Shown piece by piece: positions 1 through 9,043 of a stretch of DNA of 64,000 bases. The DNA comes from Zwartia hollandica (GTDB lineage Bacteria > Pseudomonadota > Gammaproteobacteria > Burkholderiales > Burkholderiaceae_B). The stretch covers positions 62,001 to 126,000 of the forward strand of contig NZ_JAHXRI010000007.1 of the NCBI RefSeq assembly GCF_019923725.1, written 5' to 3'. Both the position numbers and the translations under genes were made by a program. The notes beneath the pieces were generated by a model. That model saw only the letters and a list, made by a program, of their open reading frames with translations, was not told where the DNA came from and searched no databases. Within the stretch, counting starts at the first letter, position 1; the number at the start of each line of letters is the position of its first letter.

Positions 1-943
1 CCACCAATGCTTGTATCTCGACAAGCAAGGGTCTCGTCCCCTCTTGCGTTGCCATCACGCAAGAGCCGGATACCTGCGCAGAGTGCTGAGACAAAAATAG
101 AGCGGAAGGATTCGAGACGCCGCGCAACCCGCGATCGGTCATGGCAAACACACCCAGCTCGTTGACTGCACCAAATCGGTTTTTAAAGGCGCGAACCAAA
201 CGAAAAGATGAGTGCGTGTCGCCTTCAAAGTAGAGAACGGTATCAACGATATGCTCAAGCACACGCGGCCCGGCCAACGTGCCATCTTTGGTGACATGGC
301 CGATCATCACGATGGGGATACCTGCCTGTTTCGCCAAACGCGTCAACTGTGCGGCGCACTCCTTGACCTGCGACACCGATCCCGGTGCGGCAGTTAACTC
401 GCTGGAGTAAATCGTTTGAATAGAGTCGATCACGGCAACTGCAGGCCGTTGCTCTAAAAGAGCGGCCTGAATGGCCTCCAGACGAATTTCAGCAAAGAGA
501 TCAACCGAGCCACCAGACAGACCCAGCCGACGCGCACGCAAGGCCACTTGCTCGGCAGACTCCTCACCAGTGACATACAGCACCCTAGAGGCGCCCGACA
601 TGGCAACCAAGGCCTGCAGCAAGAGCGTCGATTTACCGATCCCTGGGTCACCACCGATCAACACCACAGCGCCTGCGACTAAACCGCCGCCCAGCACACG
701 ATCAAACTCCGCGATACCTGTGGACATGCGGGGTAACTCGAGCGCCTCGACGTCCGATAAACTTCGCAGAGGGCTGGCGGTCGCAAGAGGTGCATAGCGA
801 TGCTGCTCGGCTTGGGCCGAAACACCCGTGTCACGGGACTCTTCGAGCGTGTTCCAAGCATGACAATGCGGACACTGGCCCAGCCATTTTGGACTGATAC
901 CACCACATTCGGAACATGCAAAGATTGTTTTAATTTTGGCCAT
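1..943 (-). CDS. radA: DNA repair protein RadA/Sms (C-terminus cut by window edge)
   Basis: RecA-like ATPase that processes recombination intermediates in the cytoplasm. The gene starts at the ATG at 943-941 and runs off the left edge, so about 314 codons are present of a family that is usually about 450. Residues 10-27 form a four-cysteine zinc finger (C10, C13, C24, C27), the RadA hallmark. A Walker A motif GGDPGIGKST lies around 600-660 on the complement. The C-terminal Lon-protease-like domain is outside the window. The next gene, hpnC, is divergent. The identification is firm because the zinc finger and P-loop occur in the expected order. Confidence 0.95.
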   Translation of the reverse strand, partial: MAKIKTIFACSECGGISPKWLGQCPHCHAWNTLEESRDTGVSAQAEQHRYAPLATASPLRSLSDVEALELPRMSTGIAEFDRVLGGGLVAGAVVLIGGDPGIGKSTLLLQALVAMSGASRVLYVTGEESAEQVALRARRLGLSGGSVDLFAEIRLEAIQAALLEQRPAVAVIDSIQTIYSSELTAAPGSVSQVKECAAQLTRLAKQAGIPIVMIGHVTKDGTLAGPRVLEHIVDTVLYFEGDTHSSFRLVRAFKNRFGAVNELGVFAMTDRGLRGVSNPSALFLSQHSAQVSGSCVMATQEGTRPLLVEIQALV

Positions 944-1021
944 GAAACACTCTGGCGCGCTATGCGCCTAAGACTGGTAGTCTAACGCAGGGGGGCTTGC
1001 AAACGTGCCCTACACTGCGAC

Positions 1022-1051
1022 TTGCATGTCCGGATAGAGATTAAGCATAAT
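1022..1051 (+). promoter_or_regulatory. Candidate hpnC promoter placing the transcript start at the ATG
   Basis: TTGCAT at 1022-1027 and CATAAT at 1046-1051 are separated by 18 bases. A start about seven bases after the -10 box would fall at 1058, which is the A of the hpnC start codon. There is no purine-rich ribosome-binding site before that ATG. The -35 match is only partial, so this is a prediction. Confidence 0.4.
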
Positions 1052-1057
1052 TTACCT

Positions 1058-1888
1058 ATGGCTGTCGATCATTACGAGAATTTCCCCGTTGCGTCTCGGT
1101 TGTTGCCGGCGCCTTTGCGTCCCGCGGTGGTGGCCATCTATCGCTTCGCCCGCAGCGCAGACGACATCGCCGACGAGGGAGATGCCTCCACCGCGCAACG
1201 CCTGGCGCAACTCGTGCAGTATCGCGCTGCCCTAGAGGCGCTCGCAGCAAACAGTCCAAACGCTGCCTCATCGCAGAACTCGCTCAGCCAGATTTTCGTG
1301 CCACTGGACCAGGCCATCAAGCGACATAACCTGCCCTTTAAGCCTTTTCTGGACTTGTTGGCAGCCTTCGAGCAAGACCTCACACAAACGCGTTACCCCA
1401 ATGACGAATCGGTCCTCGCGTATTGCCGACTTTCGGCAAACCCGGTGGGGCTCCTCATGCTGCACCTCTACAACACCACAGATGCCCTATCCATCGAACA
1501 GTCAGACGCTATTTGTAGCGCCTTACAGCGTGTCAATTTCCTACAGGATGTCGCACTAGACTGGAAAAAGAATCGAATCTACCTGCCCACCGATGCTTTA
1601 GCGCATTTTGGCGTTTCAGAAGAACTGATCGCGAGTGGGGCATGCACACCTGCTTGGGGCGCGTTAATGGCTGAGCAGATCAAACAATGCCGTACATTGT
1701 TACACTTTGGCTACCCACTGGGCCGTCGTTTGCCTGGCCGGATTGGGCTCGAGCTTCGACTGATCGTGCACGGCGGTTTAAGAATTCTTGAAAAAATTGA
1801 GCAAGTGAAATTTGATGTCTTCACTAAGCGGCCGATCTTGCGGCCAACGGACTGGATAATCATGCTTTGGCGAGCACTTTGGCGATAA
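1058..1888 (+). CDS. hpnC: Squalene synthase HpnC
   Basis: In the three-enzyme bacterial squalene route, HpnC converts presqualene diphosphate to hydroxysqualene. The 276-residue protein starts MAVDHYENFPVASRLLP, as HpnC proteins typically do. It carries the first Asp-rich motif RSADDIADEG near residues 32-41 and a second, LQDVALDWKKNRIYLP, near the middle. An in-frame TTG at 1022 would add 12 residues with no family resemblance, so I use the ATG at 1058. The gene begins the hpnC-hpnD-hpnE cluster; hpnD starts four bases after its stop. No hopene cyclase lies in the window. Confidence 0.93.
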   Translation: MAVDHYENFPVASRLLPAPLRPAVVAIYRFARSADDIADEGDASTAQRLAQLVQYRAALEALAANSPNAASSQNSLSQIFVPLDQAIKRHNLPFKPFLDLLAAFEQDLTQTRYPNDESVLAYCRLSANPVGLLMLHLYNTTDALSIEQSDAICSALQRVNFLQDVALDWKKNRIYLPTDALAHFGVSEELIASGACTPAWGALMAEQIKQCRTLLHFGYPLGRRLPGRIGLELRLIVHGGLRILEKIEQVKFDVFTKRPILRPTDWIIMLWRALWR

Positions 1889-1892
1889 CCCC

Positions 1893-2771
1893 ATGACCCC
1901 AAGCGAATACTGCCAAGAGAAAGCAGCCAAAAGCGGTTCGAGCTTTTATTACGCTTTTCTTTTTCTTCCTCCTGAGCGTCGCCTGGCAATTACGGCGCTT
2001 TACGCATTTTGCCGCGAAGTCGACGACGTCGTGGATGAGTGCACAGACACCTCGATTGCGCGGATCAAACTGGCTTGGTGGCGCACGCAAGTCGAGACCA
2101 TGTATCAGGGCAAGGCGGAACACCCCGTCACCCAAGCACTCTCGCCCTGGCTTACTCCCTTCCAGATTACGCGTGAACGTCTACTCGCTATCATCGATGG
2201 CATGGAGATGGATCTCGATCAGACGCGCTATTTGGATTGGCCCGCGCTCGAAAAATATTGCTGGCACGTGGCTGGCGTAGTCGGCGAACTCTCGGCCGGT
2301 ATCTTTGGCGCGCAGAGCCCCGCAATACTCCAGTACGCGAGCAAGCTCGGTATCGCGTTTCAATTAACCAACATCATTCGAGATGTCGGTGATGATGCAC
2401 GCCGAGGCCGCATCTATCTGCCGATCAGTGATCTACAGACCTTCGGCGTGCGTGCGGCTGATATCTTAAATAGCCAGTATTCAGAGAAATTTGACGCGCT
2501 GATGGCTTTTGAAGGTACACGTGCGCGCGCACTCTACTGCGAGGCTGTCGAGGCCCTGCCCGCAAATGAGCGTCGCGCTCAGCGACCCGGTCTAATGATG
2601 GCTGCAATTTATTATGCGTTGCTCAATGAAATAGAACACGAGAACTGGCAAGTGTTGCACCAGCGTATCTCCTTGACGCCGGTTCGCAAGTTCTGGCTTG
2701 CCTGGAAAAACTTTGTGGGCTCAGGACGCAGCATTATCAAACAAATCAAGCGCTCAGGTTCTGACAGGTGA
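1893..2771 (+). CDS. hpnD: Presqualene diphosphate synthase HpnD
   Basis: HpnD condenses two farnesyl diphosphates into presqualene diphosphate. The 292-residue protein has the N-terminal SGSSFYYAFLFLPPERR signature and the Asp-rich motifs EVDDVVDE (about residues 46-53) and RDVGDDARRGRIYLP, which bind magnesium-diphosphate. It follows hpnC by four bases. Its stop codon overlaps the GTG start of hpnE in the sequence GTGA, so the three genes are almost certainly co-translated. Farnesyl diphosphate would come from the ispA product encoded further along the window. Confidence 0.95.
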   Translation: MTPSEYCQEKAAKSGSSFYYAFLFLPPERRLAITALYAFCREVDDVVDECTDTSIARIKLAWWRTQVETMYQGKAEHPVTQALSPWLTPFQITRERLLAIIDGMEMDLDQTRYLDWPALEKYCWHVAGVVGELSAGIFGAQSPAILQYASKLGIAFQLTNIIRDVGDDARRGRIYLPISDLQTFGVRAADILNSQYSEKFDALMAFEGTRARALYCEAVEALPANERRAQRPGLMMAAIYYALLNEIEHENWQVLHQRISLTPVRKFWLAWKNFVGSGRSIIKQIKRSGSDR

Positions 2772-4084
2772 ATGTCGCCGTCATCGGTGCTGGCTGGGCC
2801 GGACTCGCCGCAGCTTTCAGACTAAAGAACGCAGGGGCGCACGTCACGGTCTTTGAGGCCTCAGGCGCGCCGGGTGGTCGTGCACGCGGCGTGAGTGACC
2901 TTCGACTTGGTACGATCGATAATGGTCAACACTTGATGCTCGGTGCCTATACCGAGTGTCTGGCGCTCATCAGACAGCTTTCCCCACAACGACCTGACAC
3001 GGAGTTACTCACACGACTGCCGCTCACGCTGGAGAGCGCAGACGGCAGCTTCCGCTTGCGCGCCCCTCGCCTCATCGCCCCCTTAAATCTATTATGGGCG
3101 TTGAGCTTTATGCGGGGCTTAACAATCGCTGATCGAATCTCCGCTTTACGTATGTCAATCGCGCTTCGCCGCAAAGCCTGGCGTGCCTTGCCAGACCAAA
3201 GCGTGCACGCCTTGCTCTCGCAACACAACCAGTCCGATGCACTCATCCGCAAAATCTGGGAGCCGCTTTGTTTAGCTGCGCTCAACACACCCATCCGACA
3301 AGCATGCGCACAGTTATTTCTTAATGTCGTGCGCGATGGCCTGGGCGGCAGCAGCATCGCCTCCGACCTTATCGTGCCACGTGTTGATCTGTCGTCTCTT
3401 TGGCCTGCTGTTGCCGCCCAGCAAGTCACGACGCGTTACCACCATATTGTGCGTAACCTGCAACCGCAACTCGATGGTGTTCGCGTCGATGGTGTGCTCT
3501 TTGACGCATGCATTCTCGCCGTACCGCCTTACGCAGTACAACGCGTTCTTGCAGAGTGTTTAAAAGCCAACGATCCCACCGCCCTTGCCTTGCAGCAAAG
3601 CTTACAAGCCTTTAGCTACCGCTCTATTGCAACACTCACCCTACAACTCAAAGAGCCTTGGTCACTACCCGTGCCACTCATGATGCTTGATGAGGATGCA
3701 GCCTCGCTCCAAGTTGGGCAGTGGGTATTCAGTCGAGCGAACTGTCGCGATCAAGTGACGGTGGTCGTGAGTGATTCGCCAGACTTGCTTAAGGTCGATC
3801 GCGATGCGCTCATCGATGCTGTCGCGACACAAATTCGCTCCCAATGTCTAAAACACCCGAAGGCTACAGGTACGCTACCCGCTGTGATCCACCATCGGCT
3901 GATCGTCGAGAAACGAGCGACCTTTGAGGCTTGTCCAGGATTACGCAGACCTGCAACGCAAACAATGTGGCCTGGGCTCTTACTGGCCGGGGATTGGACA
4001 GACACGGGCTATCCTGCGGTCTTAGAGGGAGCCGTGCGCAGCGGCTTACACGCTGCCGAAACGCTGTTAAAACAGCAAGACTAG
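2768..4084 (+). CDS. hpnE: Hydroxysqualene dehydroxylase HpnE (FAD-dependent)
   Basis: An FAD-dependent amine-oxidase/phytoene-desaturase-like enzyme that reduces hydroxysqualene to squalene, the last step of the HpnCDE route. The 438-residue protein opens with the dinucleotide-binding motif VIGAGWAGLAAAF and ends with the family's FAD-proximal motif LLAGDWTDTGYPAVLEGAV. The start is GTG, overlapping the hpnD stop by four bases. Its own stop overlaps the stop of the convergent crcB gene. Confidence 0.93.
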   Translation: MNVAVIGAGWAGLAAAFRLKNAGAHVTVFEASGAPGGRARGVSDLRLGTIDNGQHLMLGAYTECLALIRQLSPQRPDTELLTRLPLTLESADGSFRLRAPRLIAPLNLLWALSFMRGLTIADRISALRMSIALRRKAWRALPDQSVHALLSQHNQSDALIRKIWEPLCLAALNTPIRQACAQLFLNVVRDGLGGSSIASDLIVPRVDLSSLWPAVAAQQVTTRYHHIVRNLQPQLDGVRVDGVLFDACILAVPPYAVQRVLAECLKANDPTALALQQSLQAFSYRSIATLTLQLKEPWSLPVPLMMLDEDAASLQVGQWVFSRANCRDQVTVVVSDSPDLLKVDRDALIDAVATQIRSQCLKHPKATGTLPAVIHHRLIVEKRATFEACPGLRRPATQTMWPGLLLAGDWTDTGYPAVLEGAVRSGLHAAETLLKQQD

Positions 4085-4473
4085 CCACGAAGGGTTTGAA
4101 AGGTAATTAAACCGAGGAAGGTCAGTGCTAAAGACCCAAATAAACTGACACCCGAATAAAGAGCGGCCATCGCAAAACGGCCTTCTTCGAGAAGCGCGAC
4201 AGTCTCGGCCGAAAACGTGGAGAACGTTGTAAGCCCACCGAGTAAACCTGTCACGATAAACAAGCGCCAGAAAGTGGGCAACGCGGGCAACGTCGAGAAA
4301 AAGCCAAACGCAAGACCGATTAAATAGCCACCGACAAGGTTAGCCACGACAGTACCCCAGGGCATTGCACTACTGGGCTGATTCAACCAAATCGCTAACA
4401 CCCAACGTAACCAAGCACCCACGGCAGCACCGAGACCGACTGCGAAAAAATGTCCGGCCGTTAAAAACTGCAT
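4081..4473 (-). CDS. crcB: Fluoride channel CrcB/Fluc
   Basis: A small inner-membrane protein that works as a dual-topology dimer exporting fluoride. The 130 residues form four hydrophobic segments. The family motifs GAAVGAWLRW, VANLVGGYLIG and GLLGGLTTFSTFSAE are all present; the last includes the Phe and Thr residues that line the fluoride pore. It lies two bases downstream of thrC on the same strand and is probably read from the threonine operon. No fluoride riboswitch is visible upstream, which would in any case lie inside thrC. Confidence 0.95.
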   Translation of the reverse strand: MQFLTAGHFFAVGLGAAVGAWLRWVLAIWLNQPSSAMPWGTVVANLVGGYLIGLAFGFFSTLPALPTFWRLFIVTGLLGGLTTFSTFSAETVALLEEGRFAMAALYSGVSLFGSLALTFLGLITFQTLRG

Positions 4474-4475
4474 CG

Positions 4476-5885
4476 TTAGACGCTCGCGTGTTCAGTGATA
4501 TAGGCACGCACACTTGCAACATCGCAGGGCAAGACGGTTACTTTTTGGGGCAAAGACTCTAAGTTCTCTAGTCCGACAGGTACAGGTGCAGGAACGCCAA
4601 GCGCTTGCTGAATAACCTCAGAGAATTTAGCCGGCAAGGCGGTCTCCAAAACAAGCATCGGGATGCCCGGCTCAACGTACTGGGCAGCGACCTTTACGCC
4701 GTCTGCCGTGTGCGGATCAATCAGTACTCCGTCTTTTTCTTGAACGGCACGTATCGTATTGAGGCGATCTTGGTGGGTACTGTAGCCCGCGACAAATCCA
4801 TACTTGCGCTCAAATTCTGGCAAATAAGCAGACAAATCAAAGTGCCCATTCCCCGATAGTTCGCGCCATAATCCCGCCACCCGCACAGGGTCCCGACCGA
4901 CAAGATCAAACACGAAGCGCTCGAAGTTAGACGCACGTGAAATATCCATCGAAGGACTCGAGGTCGCGTAGGTTTGTGCCGCAGCGCGAGGACGGTAAAT
5001 ACCCGTGCGGAAAAACTCTTCGAGCACATTGTTTTCATTGGTCGCCAACACCAATCTGCGGATTGGCAAACCCATCATGCGCGCGATATGCCCCGCGAGA
5101 ATGTTTCCAAAGTTTCCGGATGGCACGCTAAAGGAGACTTCTTGTCCAGAGCCCGTGGTGGCACGTAACCATCCGTGAAAGTAATACACGACCTGCGCAG
5201 CGATACGCGCCCAGTTAATGGAGTTCACCGCACCCAGACGATAGCGAGCCTTGAAGGGCAAGTCGCTCGCCAAGGCTTTCACAACATCTTGCGCCTCATC
5301 AAAGACGCCTTTTACAGCGATGTTGTGAATATTCGCATCCTGCAAGGAATACATTTGCGCGCGCTGAAACGCGCTCATGCGTCCATGCGGTGAAAGCATA
5401 AAGACCGCTACAGCATCCTTGCCACGCATTGCATATTCGGCGGCGGAACCCGTATCGCCCGAGGTTGCCCCTAAGATGTTCAGAGTCGTGTTGCGTTTGC
5501 GCAAGACATAGGGAAAGACTTGGCCTAAAAATTGCATCGCCATGTCTTTGAAGGCCAACGTCGGCCCCTCAGATACACACAGCAGCGACAAGCCATTACC
5601 CAACGGTTTGAGCGGAACAATCGCCTCTGTTTTAAATGCCTCTTTGCAGTAAGCGGCTCGGGTCATCGCCTGGAGGTCCGCGCGCTCGATATCAGACGCA
5701 AACAGACCGAGCACCTCAGCCGCCAACGCGTGATAGGGCAAGGCACGCCAAGACTCGAGCATGGCGGCAGACACCTGCGGACACTCCTGCGGAATGGCTA
5801 GGCCACCATCCGGTGCTAGGCCCTCGAGCAAGATATCAGAGAAACCTTGCAACGCCATACCGCCGCGGGTCGAAACATACTTCAT
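4476..5885 (-). CDS. thrC: Threonine synthase
   Basis: A PLP enzyme that converts O-phosphohomoserine to threonine. The 469-residue protein has the N-terminal family start KYVSTRGG and the PLP-binding lysine in LAFKDMAMQF (K113). Length and layout match the long, Gram-negative type of threonine synthase. The start ATG overlaps the hom stop by four bases (ATGA), so translation is coupled to homoserine dehydrogenase, the enzyme two steps before it. Confidence 0.97.
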   Translation of the reverse strand: MKYVSTRGGMALQGFSDILLEGLAPDGGLAIPQECPQVSAAMLESWRALPYHALAAEVLGLFASDIERADLQAMTRAAYCKEAFKTEAIVPLKPLGNGLSLLCVSEGPTLAFKDMAMQFLGQVFPYVLRKRNTTLNILGATSGDTGSAAEYAMRGKDAVAVFMLSPHGRMSAFQRAQMYSLQDANIHNIAVKGVFDEAQDVVKALASDLPFKARYRLGAVNSINWARIAAQVVYYFHGWLRATTGSGQEVSFSVPSGNFGNILAGHIARMMGLPIRRLVLATNENNVLEEFFRTGIYRPRAAAQTYATSSPSMDISRASNFERFVFDLVGRDPVRVAGLWRELSGNGHFDLSAYLPEFERKYGFVAGYSTHQDRLNTIRAVQEKDGVLIDPHTADGVKVAAQYVEPGIPMLVLETALPAKFSEVIQQALGVPAPVPVGLENLESLPQKVTVLPCDVASVRAYITEHASV

Positions 5886-7189
5886 GACAGGCTTTCCATA
5901 CGTAAGCGCGTCACGCTCGAGCGCACAAAAGGTAAAGCCTCAATCTGCGCGATCGCAGCATTAACATCGCGCTCGACAGCTTCATGCGTTAAGAAGACGA
6001 GATCGGCACTTGCGTCCAAGTCTGAGGGCTGCTGAATCATCGAACCAATCGAAATGCCACTATTGGCGAAAACGCGCGCGATATCAGCCAATACACCGGG
6101 CTGATCGGCAACGGTCAGACGCAAGTAGTAGGAAGTGATCACATCCTCAATCGACAGAATCGGTATGTCTGACATGGCATCAGGCTGGAAAGCCAAATGC
6201 GGAACACGGTGTTCAGGGTCGGCAGTCAGTAAACGCGTGACATCGACGAGATCTGCTACCACGGCAGACGCAGTGGGCTCCTCACCGGCTCCCTTGCCGT
6301 AATAGAGCGTTTGGCCAACAGCGTCGCCGCGCACTAACACGGCGTTCATCGCGCCCTCGACGTTAGCTAGCATTGACTTGGCTGGCACGAGCGCCGGATG
6401 CACGCGCAACTCGACTCCTTCGGCCCGTCGCTTCGTAATTCCCAGCAACTTGATTCGGTACCCTAAACGTTCTGCCAACTTGATGTCGTCCGCCGATAGT
6501 TTCGAAATACCTTCGATGTAGGCACGATCGAACTGAACCGGAATACCAAAAGCCAACGATGCCAAGAGCGTTAACTTGTGCGCGGCATCAACCCCTTCGA
6601 TATCGAAGGTTGGGTCGGCCTCGGCATAACCAAGCTTCTGTGCTTCAGCCAACACTGTTGCAAATGGCAAGCCGCGCGAACGCATTTCAGACAAGATGAA
6701 GTTTGTCGTGCCATTGATGATACCAGCCACCCACTCGATACGATTGGCAGTGAGGCCTTCCCTTATCGCTTTGATGATTGGGATGCCACCAGCCACCGCT
6801 GCCTCAAAGGCAACCACGACTCCCTTGGCCGATGCGGCGGCAAAGATCTCGGTACCGTGCTTGGCGAGCAACGCCTTATTAGCGGTCACCACATGCTTGC
6901 CCTGTGCAATCGCTTCAAGCACTAATTCTCGTGCCAGGGTGTCACCACCCATGAGCTCCACAACAATATCAATAGACGGATCACGAACTAAACCAAAAGG
7001 ATCTGCGTCAACCTGAATGGCAGAACCCACCAGCGCACGCGCCTTCTCAACGTCACGCACGGCAATACGTGTTACCTCAATGGTCTGGCCCGCACGGCGT
7101 GCAATCTCCTGCGCATTACGCCGAAGTACTTTCCATGTTCCGCCACCCACAACACCTAGCCCAAGTAGGCCAACCTTAATCGAGTCCAT
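5882..7189 (-). CDS. hom: Homoserine dehydrogenase
   Basis: Reduces aspartate semialdehyde to homoserine with NAD(P)H. The 435-residue protein has an N-terminal Rossmann motif GLLGLGVVGGGTW, a catalytic domain with the family stretch AGIINGTTNFIL, and a C-terminal ACT domain (about residues 350-430) of the kind that allows feedback by threonine. It is monofunctional, without an aspartate kinase domain. The start shares one base with the stop of the upstream aminotransferase (TAATG), and the stop overlaps the thrC start. Confidence 0.97.
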   Translation of the reverse strand: MDSIKVGLLGLGVVGGGTWKVLRRNAQEIARRAGQTIEVTRIAVRDVEKARALVGSAIQVDADPFGLVRDPSIDIVVELMGGDTLARELVLEAIAQGKHVVTANKALLAKHGTEIFAAASAKGVVVAFEAAVAGGIPIIKAIREGLTANRIEWVAGIINGTTNFILSEMRSRGLPFATVLAEAQKLGYAEADPTFDIEGVDAAHKLTLLASLAFGIPVQFDRAYIEGISKLSADDIKLAERLGYRIKLLGITKRRAEGVELRVHPALVPAKSMLANVEGAMNAVLVRGDAVGQTLYYGKGAGEEPTASAVVADLVDVTRLLTADPEHRVPHLAFQPDAMSDIPILSIEDVITSYYLRLTVADQPGVLADIARVFANSGISIGSMIQQPSDLDASADLVFLTHEAVERDVNAAIAQIEALPFVRSSVTRLRMESLS

Positions 7190-8373
7190 TACAGTAATCC
7201 ATCCTTGCGAAACATTTCTTTGATGCCTCGCACCGCTTGTCGGGTGCGCTGCTCGTTTTCAATTAATGCAAACCGTACGTACTCATCACCATAGTCACCA
7301 AAACCAATGCCGGGAGAGACGGCGACCTTCGCTTCCTCCAGGATACGTTTAGCGAACTCTAGCGAACCCTTGGCACGATAAGGCTCTGGGATATGTGCCC
7401 AGATATACATCGAAGCCTTAGGATTCTCAACCATCCAACCTGCTTCATGCAAACCTTTCACCAATACATCGCGGCGACTCTGATATTTCTGGACAACTTC
7501 TTGCACACAATCCTGGGGGCCATCTAGCGCAGCGATCGAGGCAACTTGAATCGGGGTGAACATGCCATAGTCGTGGTAGCTTTTGATGCGTGCCAACGCA
7601 CTGACTAAGTCGGCGTTACCCACCATGAAGCCAACGCGCCAACCCGCCATGTTGTAGCTTTTACTCATCGTAAAAAACTCAACGGCAACCTCACGAGCGC
7701 CTTCGACTTGCATAATAGACGGTGCTTGATATCCATCGAAACAGATATCCGCATAAGCCAGATCATGCACCACAATAATGTCGTGCTCTCGTGCAAGCTT
7801 AATTACGCGCTCAAAGAAAGATAGATCCACGCACTGCGCAGTGGGGTTACTAGGAAAACCCAAAATCATCATTTTCGGTTTAGGGATTGACTCGCGTACT
7901 GCGCGCTCGAGTTCCTCGAAAAAATCGACGCCAGGCGTCATACGGACCGAACGGATATTCGCGCCCGCAATCACAGCCCCGTATATATGAATCGGATAAC
8001 TCGGATTAGGTACAAGGACTGTGTCACCCGAGTCAAGTGTGGCCAACATCAAATGCGCCAAACCTTCTTTCGAGCCGATCGTGACAATCGCCTCTGAATC
8101 GGGATCAATGTCTACTTGATAACGGCGTTGATACCAGTCTGAAATCGCTTTACGCAGACGCGGAATTCCTTTGGAGACGGAGTAACCGTGCGTCGTGGGA
8201 CGCTCGGAGGCCTCCACGAGCTTTTCAACGATGTGTGCGGGCGTCGCACCATCTGGGTTGCCCATCGACATATCGATGATATCTTCCCCACGCCGGCGAG
8301 CGGCCATCTTGAGCTCGGCGGTGATGTTGAAAACATAAGGTGGCAGCCGTTCAATGCGCGGAAACTTCTTCAT
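7189..8373 (-). CDS. alaC: Alanine-type aminotransferase (AlaC-like), first gene of hom-thrC operon
   Basis: A class I/II PLP aminotransferase. The 394-residue protein has the PLP-lysine motif [11 protein letters not shown] (K238) and the substrate loop FPSNPTAQ. Overall it resembles glutamate-pyruvate aminotransferase AlaC, which makes alanine. Alignment with that family favours the ATG at 8373, preceded by a purine-rich CGAGGA; an in-frame TTG six bases upstream is less likely. The gene is tightly coupled to hom, so a role feeding or balancing the aspartate family is possible. Substrate choice is inferred. Confidence 0.85.
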   Translation of the reverse strand: MKKFPRIERLPPYVFNITAELKMAARRRGEDIIDMSMGNPDGATPAHIVEKLVEASERPTTHGYSVSKGIPRLRKAISDWYQRRYQVDIDPDSEAIVTIGSKEGLAHLMLATLDSGDTVLVPNPSYPIHIYGAVIAGANIRSVRMTPGVDFFEELERAVRESIPKPKMMILGFPSNPTAQCVDLSFFERVIKLAREHDIIVVHDLAYADICFDGYQAPSIMQVEGAREVAVEFFTMSKSYNMAGWRVGFMVGNADLVSALARIKSYHDYGMFTPIQVASIAALDGPQDCVQEVVQKYQSRRDVLVKGLHEAGWMVENPKASMYIWAHIPEPYRAKGSLEFAKRILEEAKVAVSPGIGFGDYGDEYVRFALIENEQRTRQAVRGIKEMFRKDGLL

Positions 8374-8546
8374 CCTCAATCCTCGGTCATCTAGCCTTGG
8401 CAGGCTTTATTTGCAGTGCAGCAAAACCCCATAATCTAGCGCATCGTGGGCCACCGGGCAAATCAGCGACTAAATCCTGCAAAATTCCCTATTTTCCCTA
8501 GGGGAGCAGCCGCCCGTTTGTCATCGCATTGGGCGAACGATTGCGC

Positions 8547-8552
8547 TATGAT
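8547..8552 (+). promoter_or_regulatory. Candidate -10 box for the Mth938-like gene
   Basis: TATGAT at 8547-8552 would start transcription near 8559. That is downstream of the first in-frame start at 8529, so it supports the TTG at 8577 as the real start. The -35 region (TCGCAT at 17 bases) is weak. Confidence 0.4.
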
Positions 8553-8576
8553 CAACTGAACTTGCCGGAGTCTTGC

Positions 8577-9029
8577 TTGAAGCTTCACACTGATACTAAT
8601 TCGGCACTGAACACCGTCACGGGATACGGGGACGGCTTTGTCGAAATCAACCAGACGCGCTTTAACCACGCGATCGCTTTTGGCCCCCTGGGCGCCGTAG
8701 AACACTGGCAGGCTGCTGCTGCCACTGACATTACGACCGACCTTCTGCTCCAGGCCGCAAAGCTTAGGATTGCCCCTCTTGACCCTATGGCGTTTCTAGA
8801 TGCTACAGAATCCAATGGGCTGCGCCTCGAAGGGATCCGCCCTGAAGTACTGCTGGTCGGAACGGGCAATCGTCAATGCATGCTCTCGCACACTATCCTG
8901 CTGCCACTTTTGCAGGCTGGCGTGGGGGTGGAATGCATGAGCACGCAAGCGGCTGCCCGCACCTACAACATTCTCATGGCAGAGGGCCGCCAAGTGATTG
9001 CTGCCCTACTGCCAGAGAACACCATTTAA
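8577..9029 (+). CDS. Mth938-like domain protein (DUF498)
   Basis: A small soluble protein of about 150 residues with the Mth938-like fold, distantly related to the mitochondrial complex I assembly factor NDUFAF3. Its biochemical role in bacteria is not established. I place the start at TTG 8577, giving MKLHTDTNSALNTVTGYGDG, the usual start of Burkholderiales members. GGAG at 8567-8570 is well spaced before it. The motif VLLVGTGNRQ and the C-terminal STQAAARTYNILMAEGR are typical. A peroxiredoxin follows by 14 bases. Confidence 0.85.
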   Translation: MKLHTDTNSALNTVTGYGDGFVEINQTRFNHAIAFGPLGAVEHWQAAAATDITTDLLLQAAKLRIAPLDPMAFLDATESNGLRLEGIRPEVLLVGTGNRQCMLSHTILLPLLQAGVGVECMSTQAAARTYNILMAEGRQVIAALLPENTI

Positions 9030-9043
9030 GGAGCATCTTCAAC

